From: UBA2336 sp049306095
GTDB lineage: Bacteria; Bacteroidota; Bacteroidia; Cytophagales; Cyclobacteriaceae
Assembly (NCBI GenBank): GCA_049306095.1
Contig: JBAQPU010000030.1
Location: forward strand, 124,001 to 188,000
Reading direction: 5' to 3'
Length of the DNA stretch: 64,000 nt
Position 1 is the stretch's first letter; every line of letters begins with the position of its first letter. The notes below the pieces were generated by a model that did no database searches, was not told the DNA's origin, and was given only the letters and a program-made list of their open reading frames with translations. Both the position numbers and the translations under genes were made by a program. Below, in pieces: positions 1-8,678 of the stretch.

Positions 1-1
1 T

Positions 2-877
2 CTGGCTTTTTACGTGCGGCACCGGGGGGCAGTAAAGTTACTGGCGATTAGTTGCCTGTTTGTCCCCTCTATTATTTTCTGGGGTTCCGGTATTCTGAAA
101 GATACACTTACCGTGGCATTCATTGGTGTGGCTACTTATTGTCTTTCAAAAACAATTATCAGTAAAAAAATTCACCTCGGCTATTTCCTGCTCATGCTGT
201 TTTCGTTTTACTGTGTTTATTCGCTCAAAAAATATGTCCTGATCAGCTTTTTGGCGGGCGCGATTGTGTGGGTTACTTCATCTTACTTCTTACAGGTGCG
301 ATCAACCATGCTGAGAGTAATGTTGATTCCCTTTTTTGTGATTTTCTGTATTGCCTCATCGTATTTTACTGTTGACCGGATAACCAAAGACGATGCTAAG
401 TATTCGTTGGAAAAGATTGCAGAGACTTCACGCATAACAGCCTATGATATCCGGTACGGATGGGGAAAAGAAGGAGGATCCGGATACTCGTTGGGCGAAC
501 TCGATGGCACGATCGGCACGATGATAAAACTGGCGCCCAGGGCAATCAACGTTTCGTTATTCAGACCCTATGTTTGGGAAATCAGAAACCCCCTTATGGT
601 TTTTTCTGCGATTGAAAGTTTGTTTACGTTGCTGATAACGTTTTATGTGATTTTTAAAATGCGAACAACCATATTTCGCTATGTGAATGCTGAGGTTGGT
701 TTTTGCTTAGTCTTTTCCTTGATTTTTGCGTTTGGAGTGGGAGTCTCCACCTATAATTTCGGAACACTGGCGCGTTATAAAATTTTACTCATGCCGTATT
801 ATCTTGTTGCGCTCAGCCTGTTGTTCCATTATTGGAACAGCGACAGAAAAACAGCAGCGTTGGATTCAACAGAATAG
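2..877 (+). CDS. Polytopic membrane protein, Wzy-like polysaccharide polymerase candidate (5' truncated)
   Basis: The reading frame is open to the left window edge, so the N-terminus is missing; a GTG at 14 is the first start-like codon inside the window. The visible 290 residues hold about eight hydrophobic segments separated by short loops, one larger soluble loop around residues 125-190, and an FWGSGILKD motif just after the first visible segment. The C-terminus has ARYKILLMPYY before the last segment. Such topology and the FWGSG..KD signature are seen in O-antigen polymerase-like proteins of Bacteroidota, which would join repeat units on the periplasmic side of the inner membrane. The glycosyltransferase, flippase and sugar-modification genes beside it fit this. 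Assignment as Wzy is inference; such proteins are weakly conserved. Its last 49 bases overlap the convergent next gene. Confidence 0.55.
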   Translation: MAFYVRHRGAVKLLAISCLFVPSIIFWGSGILKDTLTVAFIGVATYCLSKTIISKKIHLGYFLLMLFSFYCVYSLKKYVLISFLAGAIVWVTSSYFLQVRSTMLRVMLIPFFVIFCIASSYFTVDRITKDDAKYSLEKIAETSRITAYDIRYGWGKEGGSGYSLGELDGTIGTMIKLAPRAINVSLFRPYVWEIRNPLMVFSAIESLFTLLITFYVIFKMRTTIFRYVNAEVGFCLVFSLIFAFGVGVSTYNFGTLARYKILLMPYYLVALSLLFHYWNSDRKTAALDSTE

Positions 878-1905
878 TGACTGATAATTTTCTTTCGCCC
901 CTCCTGACCGATTTGTTTTCGGAGGGCCACATCCTGAACAAGTAACTCCAGTGCTGCTACCCACTCCTCATGAGTGGAGCAAAGAAAGCCGTTTTTACCA
1001 TGGTCAACGATGTTTGAATTCACGCCAACAGGTGAGGCAACGGTAGGAATTTCCAAGGCCATATATTGAAGAGCCTTAAACCCACATTTGCCTTTCGACC
1101 AGTCATCGTCTGGCAATGGCATAACGCCAATGTCTATCTTCATCAGATCGTGAACTTCCGAATTTTTCTTCCACGAAAGAAACTCCATTGATTGAATATT
1201 CAAAAGCGGTTTTTGATCAGCAATGACCAAAAATCGCAGGAGGGCATGTTTTTTTTCTAGTACTTTAATCGCCTCCTCCAACACCTTCAAATATTTTAAG
1301 GTTGAGTGTGAGCCCGTCCACCCAATCGTAATGAGTTGCCGACTGGCCTTTTCCGCGAACAGCTTCGGATTATGCATTGCTTCGGTATCAATGGTGGTCG
1401 GATTGACGATTACCTGCAGGTTAAATTGTTTCGCATAATCGGCCAGGTATTGATTGCCACAACTTATTTTGTAGCTCCACGAACAAATGGAACCAACCTT
1501 ACTTCTCCACCGGATTATTTTTTGAAGAGTACTTTCTGAGGTTTTATCAGTCATCCAGATGGCATCATCAAAGTCGTAGATAATTTTCTTCCTGAAAATT
1601 TTACTGATGATCCATTCGAAAAAAGGAGGGCCAACCGGTGCTGCTTCGCGATGAATGAAAACAAAATCGTATTTCCCAAGGGTTGGAAGAAGACCAAGAC
1701 GTTTAAAAAACCCTGATATAATGGAGAATGCTTTTGAAAAACTGTCTTCGGCCTGGTAAAGATTTTTCCAGGCTTCTAACGATAGGTACGATTGAAGATT
1801 GTAGGTGTGCCCTGCCTTTCTGAGATGCGAGAAATATTGTTCAAAACGAAAACGCTGCGAAGGGGCTTCACCCGGGGGATATGGAACAAGAAACAGAATG
1901 CGCAT
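829..1905 (-). CDS. GT-B glycosyltransferase (GT4/group 1 type)
   Basis: This 358-residue protein starts MRILFLVPYPPGE, the usual first beta strand and glycine-rich loop of GT-B enzymes. The C-terminal half has the nucleotide-sugar domain pattern: a TIGWTGS strand near residue 195, then GFKALQYMALEIPTVAS (E/G-type acceptor-donor motif; the usual Glu position is occupied by Gln-Tyr here) and a GVNSNIVDHGKNGFL stretch. It should transfer a sugar from a nucleotide donor to the growing surface glycan at the cytoplasmic membrane. Donor and acceptor cannot be read from the sequence. It is transcribed leftward, towards the Wzy-like gene, with tail-to-tail overlap, and lies 40 bp downstream of the FkbM gene, with which it probably forms a two-gene operon. 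Confidence 0.8.
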   Translation of the reverse strand: MRILFLVPYPPGEAPSQRFRFEQYFSHLRKAGHTYNLQSYLSLEAWKNLYQAEDSFSKAFSIISGFFKRLGLLPTLGKYDFVFIHREAAPVGPPFFEWIISKIFRKKIIYDFDDAIWMTDKTSESTLQKIIRWRSKVGSICSWSYKISCGNQYLADYAKQFNLQVIVNPTTIDTEAMHNPKLFAEKASRQLITIGWTGSHSTLKYLKVLEEAIKVLEKKHALLRFLVIADQKPLLNIQSMEFLSWKKNSEVHDLMKIDIGVMPLPDDDWSKGKCGFKALQYMALEIPTVASPVGVNSNIVDHGKNGFLCSTHEEWVAALELLVQDVALRKQIGQEGRKKIISHYSVESNAAVFLSLFQ

Positions 1906-1945
1906 CCGGATAGAAAGTTACCGATCGTGTATGGTAAGGCAAAAT

Positions 1946-2755
1946 TTAGCTTTTATGAAAGACAAGCGAATCAATATTTTCCAATCCTGCCTGTGAAAGA
2001 CTTTCAACCGATACCTTATTCAGGTGTGTGTCGAAGACATCATAAAAATTTAGCTGACTAATTATTTTAATGATTTCATTATCGGCCATTTTTTTAAAGT
2101 GCTGTTGCGATGGAAATAAAAAACGATAAATCCTTCTTAATAAACCAACGGGCATGTACCTGAGTTGAAAAAATTCACAGAGGGCGGCATGATGAAATGA
2201 AATCAACAAGGTGGGCTTGTTTTTTTTCAAATATTCAAGCATGGTTGGCAGTAGAAAAAACTCACTGCCCTCTACATCCATTTTAATAAAATCGATTTTG
2301 GGTACTGCATGAATTTCTGTGAACCTGGTAAAGGTTAATGACTCAGCCTCCACAAAATCGTTTTTGGATTTTATTCTTTTAAGAAGGCTGGAACCGGAAT
2401 CGCCATGGCTAAATCGTGAAAAGAGTTTAACCGGTTTGCCATCCGTGGTGATTGCTTTATTGAAGGCGGTAATCTTTGCTGCCAGCGAAGGATTAAGCTT
2501 GATATTTTCTGAAAATTCTTTATAGGCTACCGGGTCTGGCTCGAAAGAAAAACAATGGTTGGCCAGCGAAGCGCAGTAAAGCGTAATGGGCCCGATCCAT
2601 GCGCCAATATCAACTACCGTGTGCGATGGTTTTATGTAGTGATCCAGTACAGCAAAAGTAGATGACTCCCAGGAATTGTCTTCCACTGTTTCCCATACCT
2701 CCAAACTTCCGTTAACATTGAACGTGACCTGATTCTTTTTTACCTGTTTGTGCAT
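1946..2755 (-). CDS. FkbM-family methyltransferase
   Basis: The 269-residue product shows the Rossmann methyltransferase motif I VVDIGAWIGPITLYCAS near residues 48-64, the acidic end of strand 2 in FSFEPDPVAYKEF, and the FkbM hallmark IDFIKMDVEGSE in the middle of the protein. FkbM enzymes use S-adenosylmethionine to O-methylate sugars or polyketides. In a polysaccharide locus this one probably caps or decorates a glycan residue. An ATG start is clear at the right-hand end of the gene. It reads divergently from the flippase gene, with about 240 bp between them, and leads into the glycosyltransferase gene downstream. Nothing in the sequence identifies the methylated hydroxyl. Confidence 0.85.
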   Translation of the reverse strand: MHKQVKKNQVTFNVNGSLEVWETVEDNSWESSTFAVLDHYIKPSHTVVDIGAWIGPITLYCASLANHCFSFEPDPVAYKEFSENIKLNPSLAAKITAFNKAITTDGKPVKLFSRFSHGDSGSSLLKRIKSKNDFVEAESLTFTRFTEIHAVPKIDFIKMDVEGSEFFLLPTMLEYLKKNKPTLLISFHHAALCEFFQLRYMPVGLLRRIYRFLFPSQQHFKKMADNEIIKIISQLNFYDVFDTHLNKVSVESLSQAGLENIDSLVFHKS

Positions 2756-2997
2756 GGATAGTAAATGAGGTTCAAAATTAATGATTTCAGTGTCAGGATT
2801 TATTGGAGACTACTAACCATCTCAAAAAATAGTGAAAGTCATTCAGGCCTTGAGCCGGAATCTGTCAAAGAGCATCCAAATGAATGATTGCGGGCCACCG
2901 GTGTGGGGCAGACAAGCAATGACAGTTGTATTTTTTTCGATGGCTGCTGATAATTTTGAGGAACGTGTTCGTTCACTGTATCTTTCGGAACTTTTTC

Positions 2998-4368
2998 ATG
3001 TGGCGTAATATTGGTTTGCAGATAAACAAGATCCGGCAGGAGGGAACGTTCATCCGTTACGTTTCCATTGTAACCTCATGGAATATTGCGATCTCACTTA
3101 TTCAATTTGTATTATCCCCAATCATTACACGGTTATACTCCCCAGAGCAATATGGAGTATTTGCGCTATTTAATACCATCGTAACAAATTTGGTGTTGAT
3201 TGGCAGCCTGAGATATACCGAAGCTATTGTAGTTACTGAAACTCCCGGGCAGCGTAACAATGCCATAGCACTTTCCTTCCTGTCAATCGTGGCAGTTTCC
3301 CTTCTGGCAACAGCGGTAATTTTTTTAGGAAGTGAGTACATCCTTCAATTTATTGGAGTTTCGTGGCCGGAGTATCTGCTCTATCTGGTTCCGGTGGCAA
3401 CCGTATTGGGCGGTGGACTTGAAATTTTAGTTTCAACAAATGTCAGCAGAAAAAAATTTTTAAGTAATGGTCTGAGCGGCTTTTCGTTAAATCTATTGTC
3501 GCGTGGTTTTAATATTTTTTATGCGTTAAATATTCAGGCAAGAGCAATTGGGTTGGTATGGGGTGACATCACGGGTAAGGTTGCAGGTATTCTGGTTACT
3601 TTGTTTTCATTTGGGAACCTGAAGAATACGCTTGGTCGATTTAATCAATCGATTAGTTGGACGGGTGTCAGGAAAGTGGCGTACCAGTATAAAAATTTTC
3701 CTTTTTACACCCTTCCAACAAATCTGTTAATGCTTCTTTCAGGTCATTTACCCATTTATTTTTTTACCATTCAATTCAACTCACAGGTAGTAGGTAATTA
3801 CGCGCTCTCTAGCAGCCTCCTTGAAATTGTCAATCGATTGATACCGTATTCAATTGCCGGGGTTTTTTTGCCCAAAGCGATGGAACTGAAGAAAATGTCG
3901 TTGCAGCATCTTTCTGAAAGCACCTATAAACTATACTGGGCTATGTTTTGGGTGGCGCTGTTGATTTTTTCAGGATTTGCCATGCTGGGAAAAATCATGT
4001 TCCCGTTTGTGTTTGGAGAATCGTGGCAAACAGCTGGAATTTATGTAGCGATACTATCCCTTCAATACGCTGTCAACTTTATTGCTATTTCCCTCTCTGA
4101 CGTGTACAAGGTTTTGTCAAAACAACGCTTTTACCTTAACGCCATTATTTTTTCTGTGATACTAAAATTTGGAATTTTGCTATTATCGGTACAGATAGGC
4201 CTCAATGAGAAATATGCGTTGTTATGGTTCTGCCTGGCGGGTTGTATCGGAAGTATGGTTCAGATAGTGGGCATATTTAAAACACTTGATTTCAGAATTT
4301 TGAAAGTTGTTCTTTCGTTGCTCTCTTTGATGACGGCACTCACGGCAATTATTTTTATTGTAAACTGA
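2998..4368 (+). CDS. Oligosaccharide flippase, Wzx/MATE-MurJ superfamily
   Basis: A roughly 456-residue hydrophobic protein with 12-14 predicted membrane segments. The opening FIRYVSIVTSWNIAISLIQ and the motif SPIITRLYSPEQYGVFALF (helices 1-2) are the signature of polysaccharide-biosynthesis flippases, which move undecaprenyl-linked repeat units across the inner membrane. Further family features are the late segment GKIMFPFVFGESWQTAG and SLQYAVNFIA. The frame extends upstream to a TTG at 2926, but the ATG at 2998 immediately before WRNIG is the better start; either start leaves an amphipathic N-terminus before helix 1. It is the first gene of the rightward polysaccharide series and pairs functionally with the polymerase-like gene at the left edge. 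Confidence 0.85.
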   Translation: MWRNIGLQINKIRQEGTFIRYVSIVTSWNIAISLIQFVLSPIITRLYSPEQYGVFALFNTIVTNLVLIGSLRYTEAIVVTETPGQRNNAIALSFLSIVAVSLLATAVIFLGSEYILQFIGVSWPEYLLYLVPVATVLGGGLEILVSTNVSRKKFLSNGLSGFSLNLLSRGFNIFYALNIQARAIGLVWGDITGKVAGILVTLFSFGNLKNTLGRFNQSISWTGVRKVAYQYKNFPFYTLPTNLLMLLSGHLPIYFFTIQFNSQVVGNYALSSSLLEIVNRLIPYSIAGVFLPKAMELKKMSLQHLSESTYKLYWAMFWVALLIFSGFAMLGKIMFPFVFGESWQTAGIYVAILSLQYAVNFIAISLSDVYKVLSKQRFYLNAIIFSVILKFGILLLSVQIGLNEKYALLWFCLAGCIGSMVQIVGIFKTLDFRILKVVLSLLSLMTALTAIIFIVN

Positions 4369-4490
4369 AGCGAACTGCCCTCCAACCAGCATGGATTCTT
4401 TTTTAAAGGGCCAGTTTCAACTGATCAACCTGAGAACGTATCTTTACATCGTGGGTAAATGAATTAATAATCTTTTTAAGATCGACAGAG

Positions 4491-5003
4491 GTGTTAAGAA
4501 ACATTATAGAGAAGTTTTCCGCTAAAATCCTTGAAATAGGTCTTCGCTATCACGATAAACGAATCCGAAAACAATTTTCATTACCGGATTCTGTGAGTAT
4601 TTATCGTATTAGCCTTGAGGGCAATGTTACGATCGGTGAATTCAGTTACATCAATGAGGGGTCAAGAGTAGATACAGGACTGAACTCAAGTGTTAAAATT
4701 GGGAAGCATTGTGCTATCGGCCGTTATGTTCATATTACAGCCAAAACGCACGACCTTCGTCAGCCTACTACAGATGAGAATCATTCTAAAATTCCGCATA
4801 AAGAATCGGATGTAAGAATTGGTAATGGCGTTTGGATTGGTGATAAAGCTGTTATTTTACCTGGTGTGACGATTGGTAACTATGCGGTGATTGGGGCACA
4901 TGCGGTTGTAACATCGAGCGTCAAAGATTTTGAAATTGTAGGTGGAGTACCCGCTAAACATATCAGGTTTAATACAGACCATTACCTCTTTCCAGAAGCG
5001 TAG
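4491..5003 (+). CDS. Hexapeptide-repeat acyltransferase (LbH, WbbJ/CysE-like)
   Basis: This 170-residue protein has left-handed beta-helix hexapeptide repeats: VTIGEFSYI, VKIGKHCAIGRYVHI, then VRIGNGVWIGDKAVILPGV and TIGNYAVIGAHAVV. THDLR provides the catalytic His loop of the maltose/xenobiotic acetyltransferase group. It ends with the usual IVGGVPAKHIRF cap. It would O- or N-acetylate a sugar using acyl-CoA in the cytoplasm. No ATG is present; the GTG at 4491 is the most upstream usable start and gives an N-terminal amphipathic helix. The stop lies 11 bp before the fused glycosyltransferase-amidotransferase gene, so the two are probably co-transcribed. Confidence 0.82.
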   Translation: MLRNIIEKFSAKILEIGLRYHDKRIRKQFSLPDSVSIYRISLEGNVTIGEFSYINEGSRVDTGLNSSVKIGKHCAIGRYVHITAKTHDLRQPTTDENHSKIPHKESDVRIGNGVWIGDKAVILPGVTIGNYAVIGAHAVVTSSVKDFEIVGGVPAKHIRFNTDHYLFPEA

Positions 5004-5014
5004 AATTTCAGAGG

Positions 5015-7306
5015 ATGAATCGCATACGTTTATTAGTAATCTCAGCTGACTATCCGGGTCCCGACCTGCTGTATGGCGATACATTCGTACACAGCCGGGT
5101 TAAACGCTATCAATCAAGTTGTGATGTGGCAGTGATCGGGTTCAACCCGCATGTAGTGAAGGATCGTATTTTTGAGTACGAAGGCATTTCAGTTTGCATT
5201 ACCCGCGATCAATCTGTTTTCGAACAAAAAGTAATAGAGTACAATCCCGATGTAATTGCTGCTCACCTGATTCAGCATACCATTGCCAATGTGGTGTTGT
5301 CATTTCAAAAGCCTTTTGTGATTTTCATTCATGGTTTTGAAGCACTTTCGTGGAAGCGAAGATTGATGAACTACACCAAAATAGGTGACTTGCCATACCT
5401 GTGGAACTATATACATGAAAATAGAAAGCAGCTTAAGGGACTAGCAAAATTTGTTGAAAAAGCAAGAGGCCGAAGTGATGTACATTTTGTTTTTGTTTCG
5501 AGCTGGCTGAAAGAAGCAGCACAAAATGACCTTCGCATCAGGTTTGAAAATTTGCATGTTATACCAAACGGAATCGACACATCGCTTTTTGCATTTCACC
5601 ACAAACCTCAAGACCATAGAAAGAAGATCCTCGTTCTCCGTTCTTTTAAAGCAAGAAATTATGCAAATGATTTGACCATTGATGCAATTAAACTGTTAAG
5701 TCAGAAAAATTTCTTCAACGACCTTGAGTTTTGCATTTATGGAGAAGGCTACCTATTCAAATCGTTAACCGATCAGGTTAAGCATTTCTCTAATGTTACA
5801 CTCAGGAATTCTTTCGTTGAGAATAAATCCATACCGGCCATTCATCAGAATTTTGGAATCTTTTTATGTCCATCCCGACTGGACACTCAAGGTGTTTCCA
5901 TGTGCGAAGCTATGGCGAGTGGCTTAGTGCCCATCACCAGTCCTACCGGTGGCATACCGGAATATGCAACCGATGGCGTTTCAAGTTTCCAGGTTAAAAC
6001 AGCGAAAGAAATAGCTGATAAAATAGAATTTCTGTATCACAACCCTGATGTGTTTTTAAACATGTCGGTACAGGCGCGACAGGAAATTATTGCAAAGTGT
6101 GACCTGTCCGACACTATCAGGAAGGAGTTAAAAGTTATTAAATCGGTATTAAAAGAAACTCCGGTTACTGATGTTTATCAGCAGTGTGTGAATTGCGTGT
6201 TGGATGTACATGATGACCCTGAAATGACCTTTAACGAGGAGGGTGTTTGTTCATATTGCACGAATTATGCGAAGCAGGAACTTGCGTTTGTGAAAAAGGG
6301 AGAGGAAGGTGAGCAGGCATTGGTGGCTGTAGTGAAAGAAATAAAAGCAGCCGGACAAGGGAAGCCTTATGATTGCATTTTAGGATTAAGCGGTGGTGTA
6401 GATAGTACGTACCTGGCGTACCAAGCCAAGAAGTTCGGTCTCCGGCCCCTGGCCGTTCATTTTGATAACGGATGGAACTCTGAATTAGCGGTTCATAACA
6501 TTGAAAACATTGTTAACAGGTTGGGGTTTGATTTACATACTTTTGTCATTGACTGGGAGGAATTCAAAGATCTTCAGCTTTCCTTTCTGAAAGCCTCAGT
6601 GGTAGATATTGAGCTGTTAACTGACCATGCTATTATTACAAAACTATATCAGTTGGCTATCAAGCATAATATTAAATACATCCTGAGCGGAACCAATGTG
6701 GTTACGGAAGCGGTGCTCCCATCTCCCTGGATTCACAACAAACGCGATCACATCCATATCCGGGCTATCCAGGAAAAATTTGGTTCTGTTCCCATCAATA
6801 CCTTCCCACTTTTTACATCCTCGTTGAAGTGGTGGGTGGTGTGGAAAGGAATTAAAAGCGTCTCGTTGCTTGACCTGATGCCTTACAATAAGAAGGATGT
6901 AAAGAAAACCATCGCAATGGAATTGGGCTGGCGCGACTATGGTGGCAAGCACTACGAATCGGTCTTCACCAGATTTTATCAGGGATATATTTTACCTGCC
7001 AAATTCAAAATTGATAAACGGAAGGCACACCTCTCGAACCTGATTTGTTCGGGCCAGCTCACACGAGACGAAGCGTTGCAAGAGCTGAACCTGCCAGCGT
7101 ATGACGAGGCCACCCGCAAATCAGATCATGAATTTGTGCTGAAAAAGTTAGGGCTCAGCCAGCAAGAGTTTGAAATAATTATGAAAGCCCCTGTGCGTAA
7201 ACATGCAGAATTTCCGGTGGAAGATTCTATTTACAGCCGGTTTCCATTATTGAAAATAGTGCGTCCTTTCTGGCAAAAAATTAAGGGCATCCGCAAACTC
7301 TCATGA
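5015..7306 (+). CDS. Fusion: GT4 glycosyltransferase + N-acetyl-sugar amidotransferase (WbpG/PseA/WbuX type)
   Basis: The 763-residue product joins two complete domains. Residues 1-385 are a GT-B glycosyltransferase: IFIHGFEALSWKRR, VIPNGID, LRNSFVENKSIP, and the donor-site motif SRLDTQGVSMCEAMASG followed by GGIPEYA. Residues about 388-760 are an N-acetyl-sugar amidotransferase: paired cysteines C391/C394 and C412/C415 forming a likely metal knuckle, then the ATP PP-loop SGGVDS at residues 459-464. That family adenylates an N-acetyl sugar and replaces the carbonyl oxygen by ammonia, making an acetamidino group, with ammonia supplied by a HisH/HisF pair. Exactly that pair follows, with an ATGA overlap. 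The family is normally a stand-alone protein of about 370-380 residues. The frame is open throughout with no repeat at the junction, so the fusion looks genuine. Confidence 0.88.
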   Translation: MNRIRLLVISADYPGPDLLYGDTFVHSRVKRYQSSCDVAVIGFNPHVVKDRIFEYEGISVCITRDQSVFEQKVIEYNPDVIAAHLIQHTIANVVLSFQKPFVIFIHGFEALSWKRRLMNYTKIGDLPYLWNYIHENRKQLKGLAKFVEKARGRSDVHFVFVSSWLKEAAQNDLRIRFENLHVIPNGIDTSLFAFHHKPQDHRKKILVLRSFKARNYANDLTIDAIKLLSQKNFFNDLEFCIYGEGYLFKSLTDQVKHFSNVTLRNSFVENKSIPAIHQNFGIFLCPSRLDTQGVSMCEAMASGLVPITSPTGGIPEYATDGVSSFQVKTAKEIADKIEFLYHNPDVFLNMSVQARQEIIAKCDLSDTIRKELKVIKSVLKETPVTDVYQQCVNCVLDVHDDPEMTFNEEGVCSYCTNYAKQELAFVKKGEEGEQALVAVVKEIKAAGQGKPYDCILGLSGGVDSTYLAYQAKKFGLRPLAVHFDNGWNSELAVHNIENIVNRLGFDLHTFVIDWEEFKDLQLSFLKASVVDIELLTDHAIITKLYQLAIKHNIKYILSGTNVVTEAVLPSPWIHNKRDHIHIRAIQEKFGSVPINTFPLFTSSLKWWVVWKGIKSVSLLDLMPYNKKDVKKTIAMELGWRDYGGKHYESVFTRFYQGYILPAKFKIDKRKAHLSNLICSGQLTRDEALQELNLPAYDEATRKSDHEFVLKKLGLSQQEFEIIMKAPVRKHAEFPVEDSIYSRFPLLKIVRPFWQKIKGIRKLS

Positions 7307-7908
7307 TCACCATCATTGATTATAGTGTCGGTAATCTTGCATCGGTGCAAAACATGCTGAAAAAGTGTGGGATAGAGTCGCGGGTAACTTCCGATCCGGA
7401 AAAAATCAGGCAGGCCGATAAGTTGATCTTGCCGGGTGTGGGAGCTTTCGATGCGGCCATGCAAAAAATCAATGAGCGGGGTCTTCAGGATGCCATTCAA
7501 GAGGCATCAAAAAAAGGAACCTTTATTCTGGGTATTTGCTTGGGAGCACAACTTCTGTTGGAAGCAAGCGAAGAGGGCAACCTGAGCGGACTCTCGCTGA
7601 TACCAGGAAAATGTAAAAAGTTTGATGCACAGCAGATCGCCCCGCTCAGGGTTCCTCACATGGGTTGGAGCGAGGTAAGCTTTCTGACAAACAACCCGAT
7701 TACAAAATTTGAAGAACAGCCACGATTTTATTTTACGCATTCTTTCTACATCAATTGCCATAATCCGGCAAATCGTTTAGCGGTAAGCTTTTACGGTCAT
7801 GAATTTACCTGCGGAGTGATTTGTGAAAATGTAATGGGGTTACAATTCCACCCTGAAAAAAGCCATAAGTTCGGAGCCCGGTTGTTTACCAATTTTGCTG
7901 CCATGTAA
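7303..7908 (+). CDS. hisH: HisH-type glutamine amidotransferase for sugar amidination (WbuY/HisH2-like)
   Basis: A 201-residue class I glutaminase. The nucleophile is C79 in GICLGAQLL and the His/Glu of the triad are H183 and E185 in LQFHPEKS. It hydrolyses glutamine and passes ammonia to its HisF partner. Its start overlaps the stop of the amidotransferase fusion (ATGA) and its stop is 2 bp from hisF, which indicates translational coupling. No other histidine gene is near, so the pair should be read as the polysaccharide-specific paralogues that feed ammonia to an N-acetyl-sugar amidotransferase, as known for WbpG/HisH2/HisF2 of Pseudomonas and WbuX/Y/Z of E. coli. Histidine biosynthesis is the alternative but is unlikely here. 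Confidence 0.9.
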   Translation: MITIIDYSVGNLASVQNMLKKCGIESRVTSDPEKIRQADKLILPGVGAFDAAMQKINERGLQDAIQEASKKGTFILGICLGAQLLLEASEEGNLSGLSLIPGKCKKFDAQQIAPLRVPHMGWSEVSFLTNNPITKFEEQPRFYFTHSFYINCHNPANRLAVSFYGHEFTCGVICENVMGLQFHPEKSHKFGARLFTNFAAM

Positions 7909-7910
7909 GC

Positions 7911-8678
7911 ATGAGAAGAATCAGAGTCATACCGGTATTGCAGATTGAGAACAGGAAGCTGGTGAAGACTACCGGCTTTAAAACACCGGGTTATGTTGGT
8001 GACCCATTAAATGCCTTGCGAATTTTCAATGAAAAGGAAGTAGATGAAATTGCTGTAGTCGACATTGGGGCAACACGAAATAAGAAGCATCCCGATTTCG
8101 AATTTATCCGGCAAATGGCAAGTGAATGTTTTATGCCGATGTCATATGGAGGAGGAGTTCGTACGGTAGAAGATGCATCTGAAATTTTTCAATCGGGCAT
8201 TGAAAAAATTATTATCGGAACGGCTTTCTTTAAAAATCCTGACATCGTAAAAAAAATCGCTGATAAGTTTGGGTCTCAGGCAGTAGCGGTTAGCATCGAT
8301 GTGCATACCAATTGGCTTGGCAAACAAAAAGCCTATGTTGCCAGTGGAACTATCGATACAGGAAGTGAGCCCGTTGCCTATGCCAAAAATGCGGTACAGG
8401 CAGGAGCCGGTGAGTTGTTATTGCAAAGTATCGATAAGGAAGGCAGCGGTAAAGGATATGATGTAGCATTGATTGAACGAATGAGTAAAGCAGTGGATGT
8501 TCCGTTGATTGCCCTGGGCGGAGCGAATACAATGGACGATTTTTTGAAAGCCGTACAGGCAGGAGCATCGGCAGTTTCGGCAGGAAATATGTTTATTTAT
8601 AAAGGCCCTCACAAGGCCGTGCTGATTAATTACCCTGATCAGAACAGTCTCGTTCAAAAATTGTACAGCAAAATCTGA
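7911..8678 (+). CDS. hisF: HisF-type (beta/alpha)8 protein, sugar-amidination paralogue (WbuZ/HisF2-like)
   Basis: This 255-residue TIM-barrel protein aligns by eye to HisF: RVIPVLQIENRKLVKT, VDEIAVVDIGA, PMSYGGGVR, KIIIGTAFF, AVSIDVH, GELLLQSIDKEGSGKGYD, PLIALGGA. The canonical catalytic aspartate at position 11 of HisF (IPCLDV) is replaced by Q11, while the later Asp in VSIDVH is present. Loss of the first catalytic Asp fits a protein that only serves as the ammonia tunnel/partner of HisH rather than making imidazole glycerol phosphate. It sits between hisH and a glycosyltransferase, sharing one base with the latter (TGATG), so it belongs to the same operon. Confidence 0.9.
   Translation: MRRIRVIPVLQIENRKLVKTTGFKTPGYVGDPLNALRIFNEKEVDEIAVVDIGATRNKKHPDFEFIRQMASECFMPMSYGGGVRTVEDASEIFQSGIEKIIIGTAFFKNPDIVKKIADKFGSQAVAVSIDVHTNWLGKQKAYVASGTIDTGSEPVAYAKNAVQAGAGELLLQSIDKEGSGKGYDVALIERMSKAVDVPLIALGGANTMDDFLKAVQAGASAVSAGNMFIYKGPHKAVLINYPDQNSLVQKLYSKI

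Noticed and set aside
14..877. Complete gene starting with GTG at 14
   Set aside because: The frame remains open to the first base of the window and the protein begins in the middle of a membrane-domain pattern, so the start lies outside.
2926..2997. N-terminal extension of the flippase starting at TTG 2926
   Set aside because: The ATG at 2998 gives the typical start; the extra segment has no family similarity and would add an unneeded hydrophobic stretch.
7303..8678. Part of a histidine biosynthesis operon
   Set aside because: Only hisH and hisF are present, HisF lacks the Asp at position 11, and both are coupled to a sugar amidotransferase gene.
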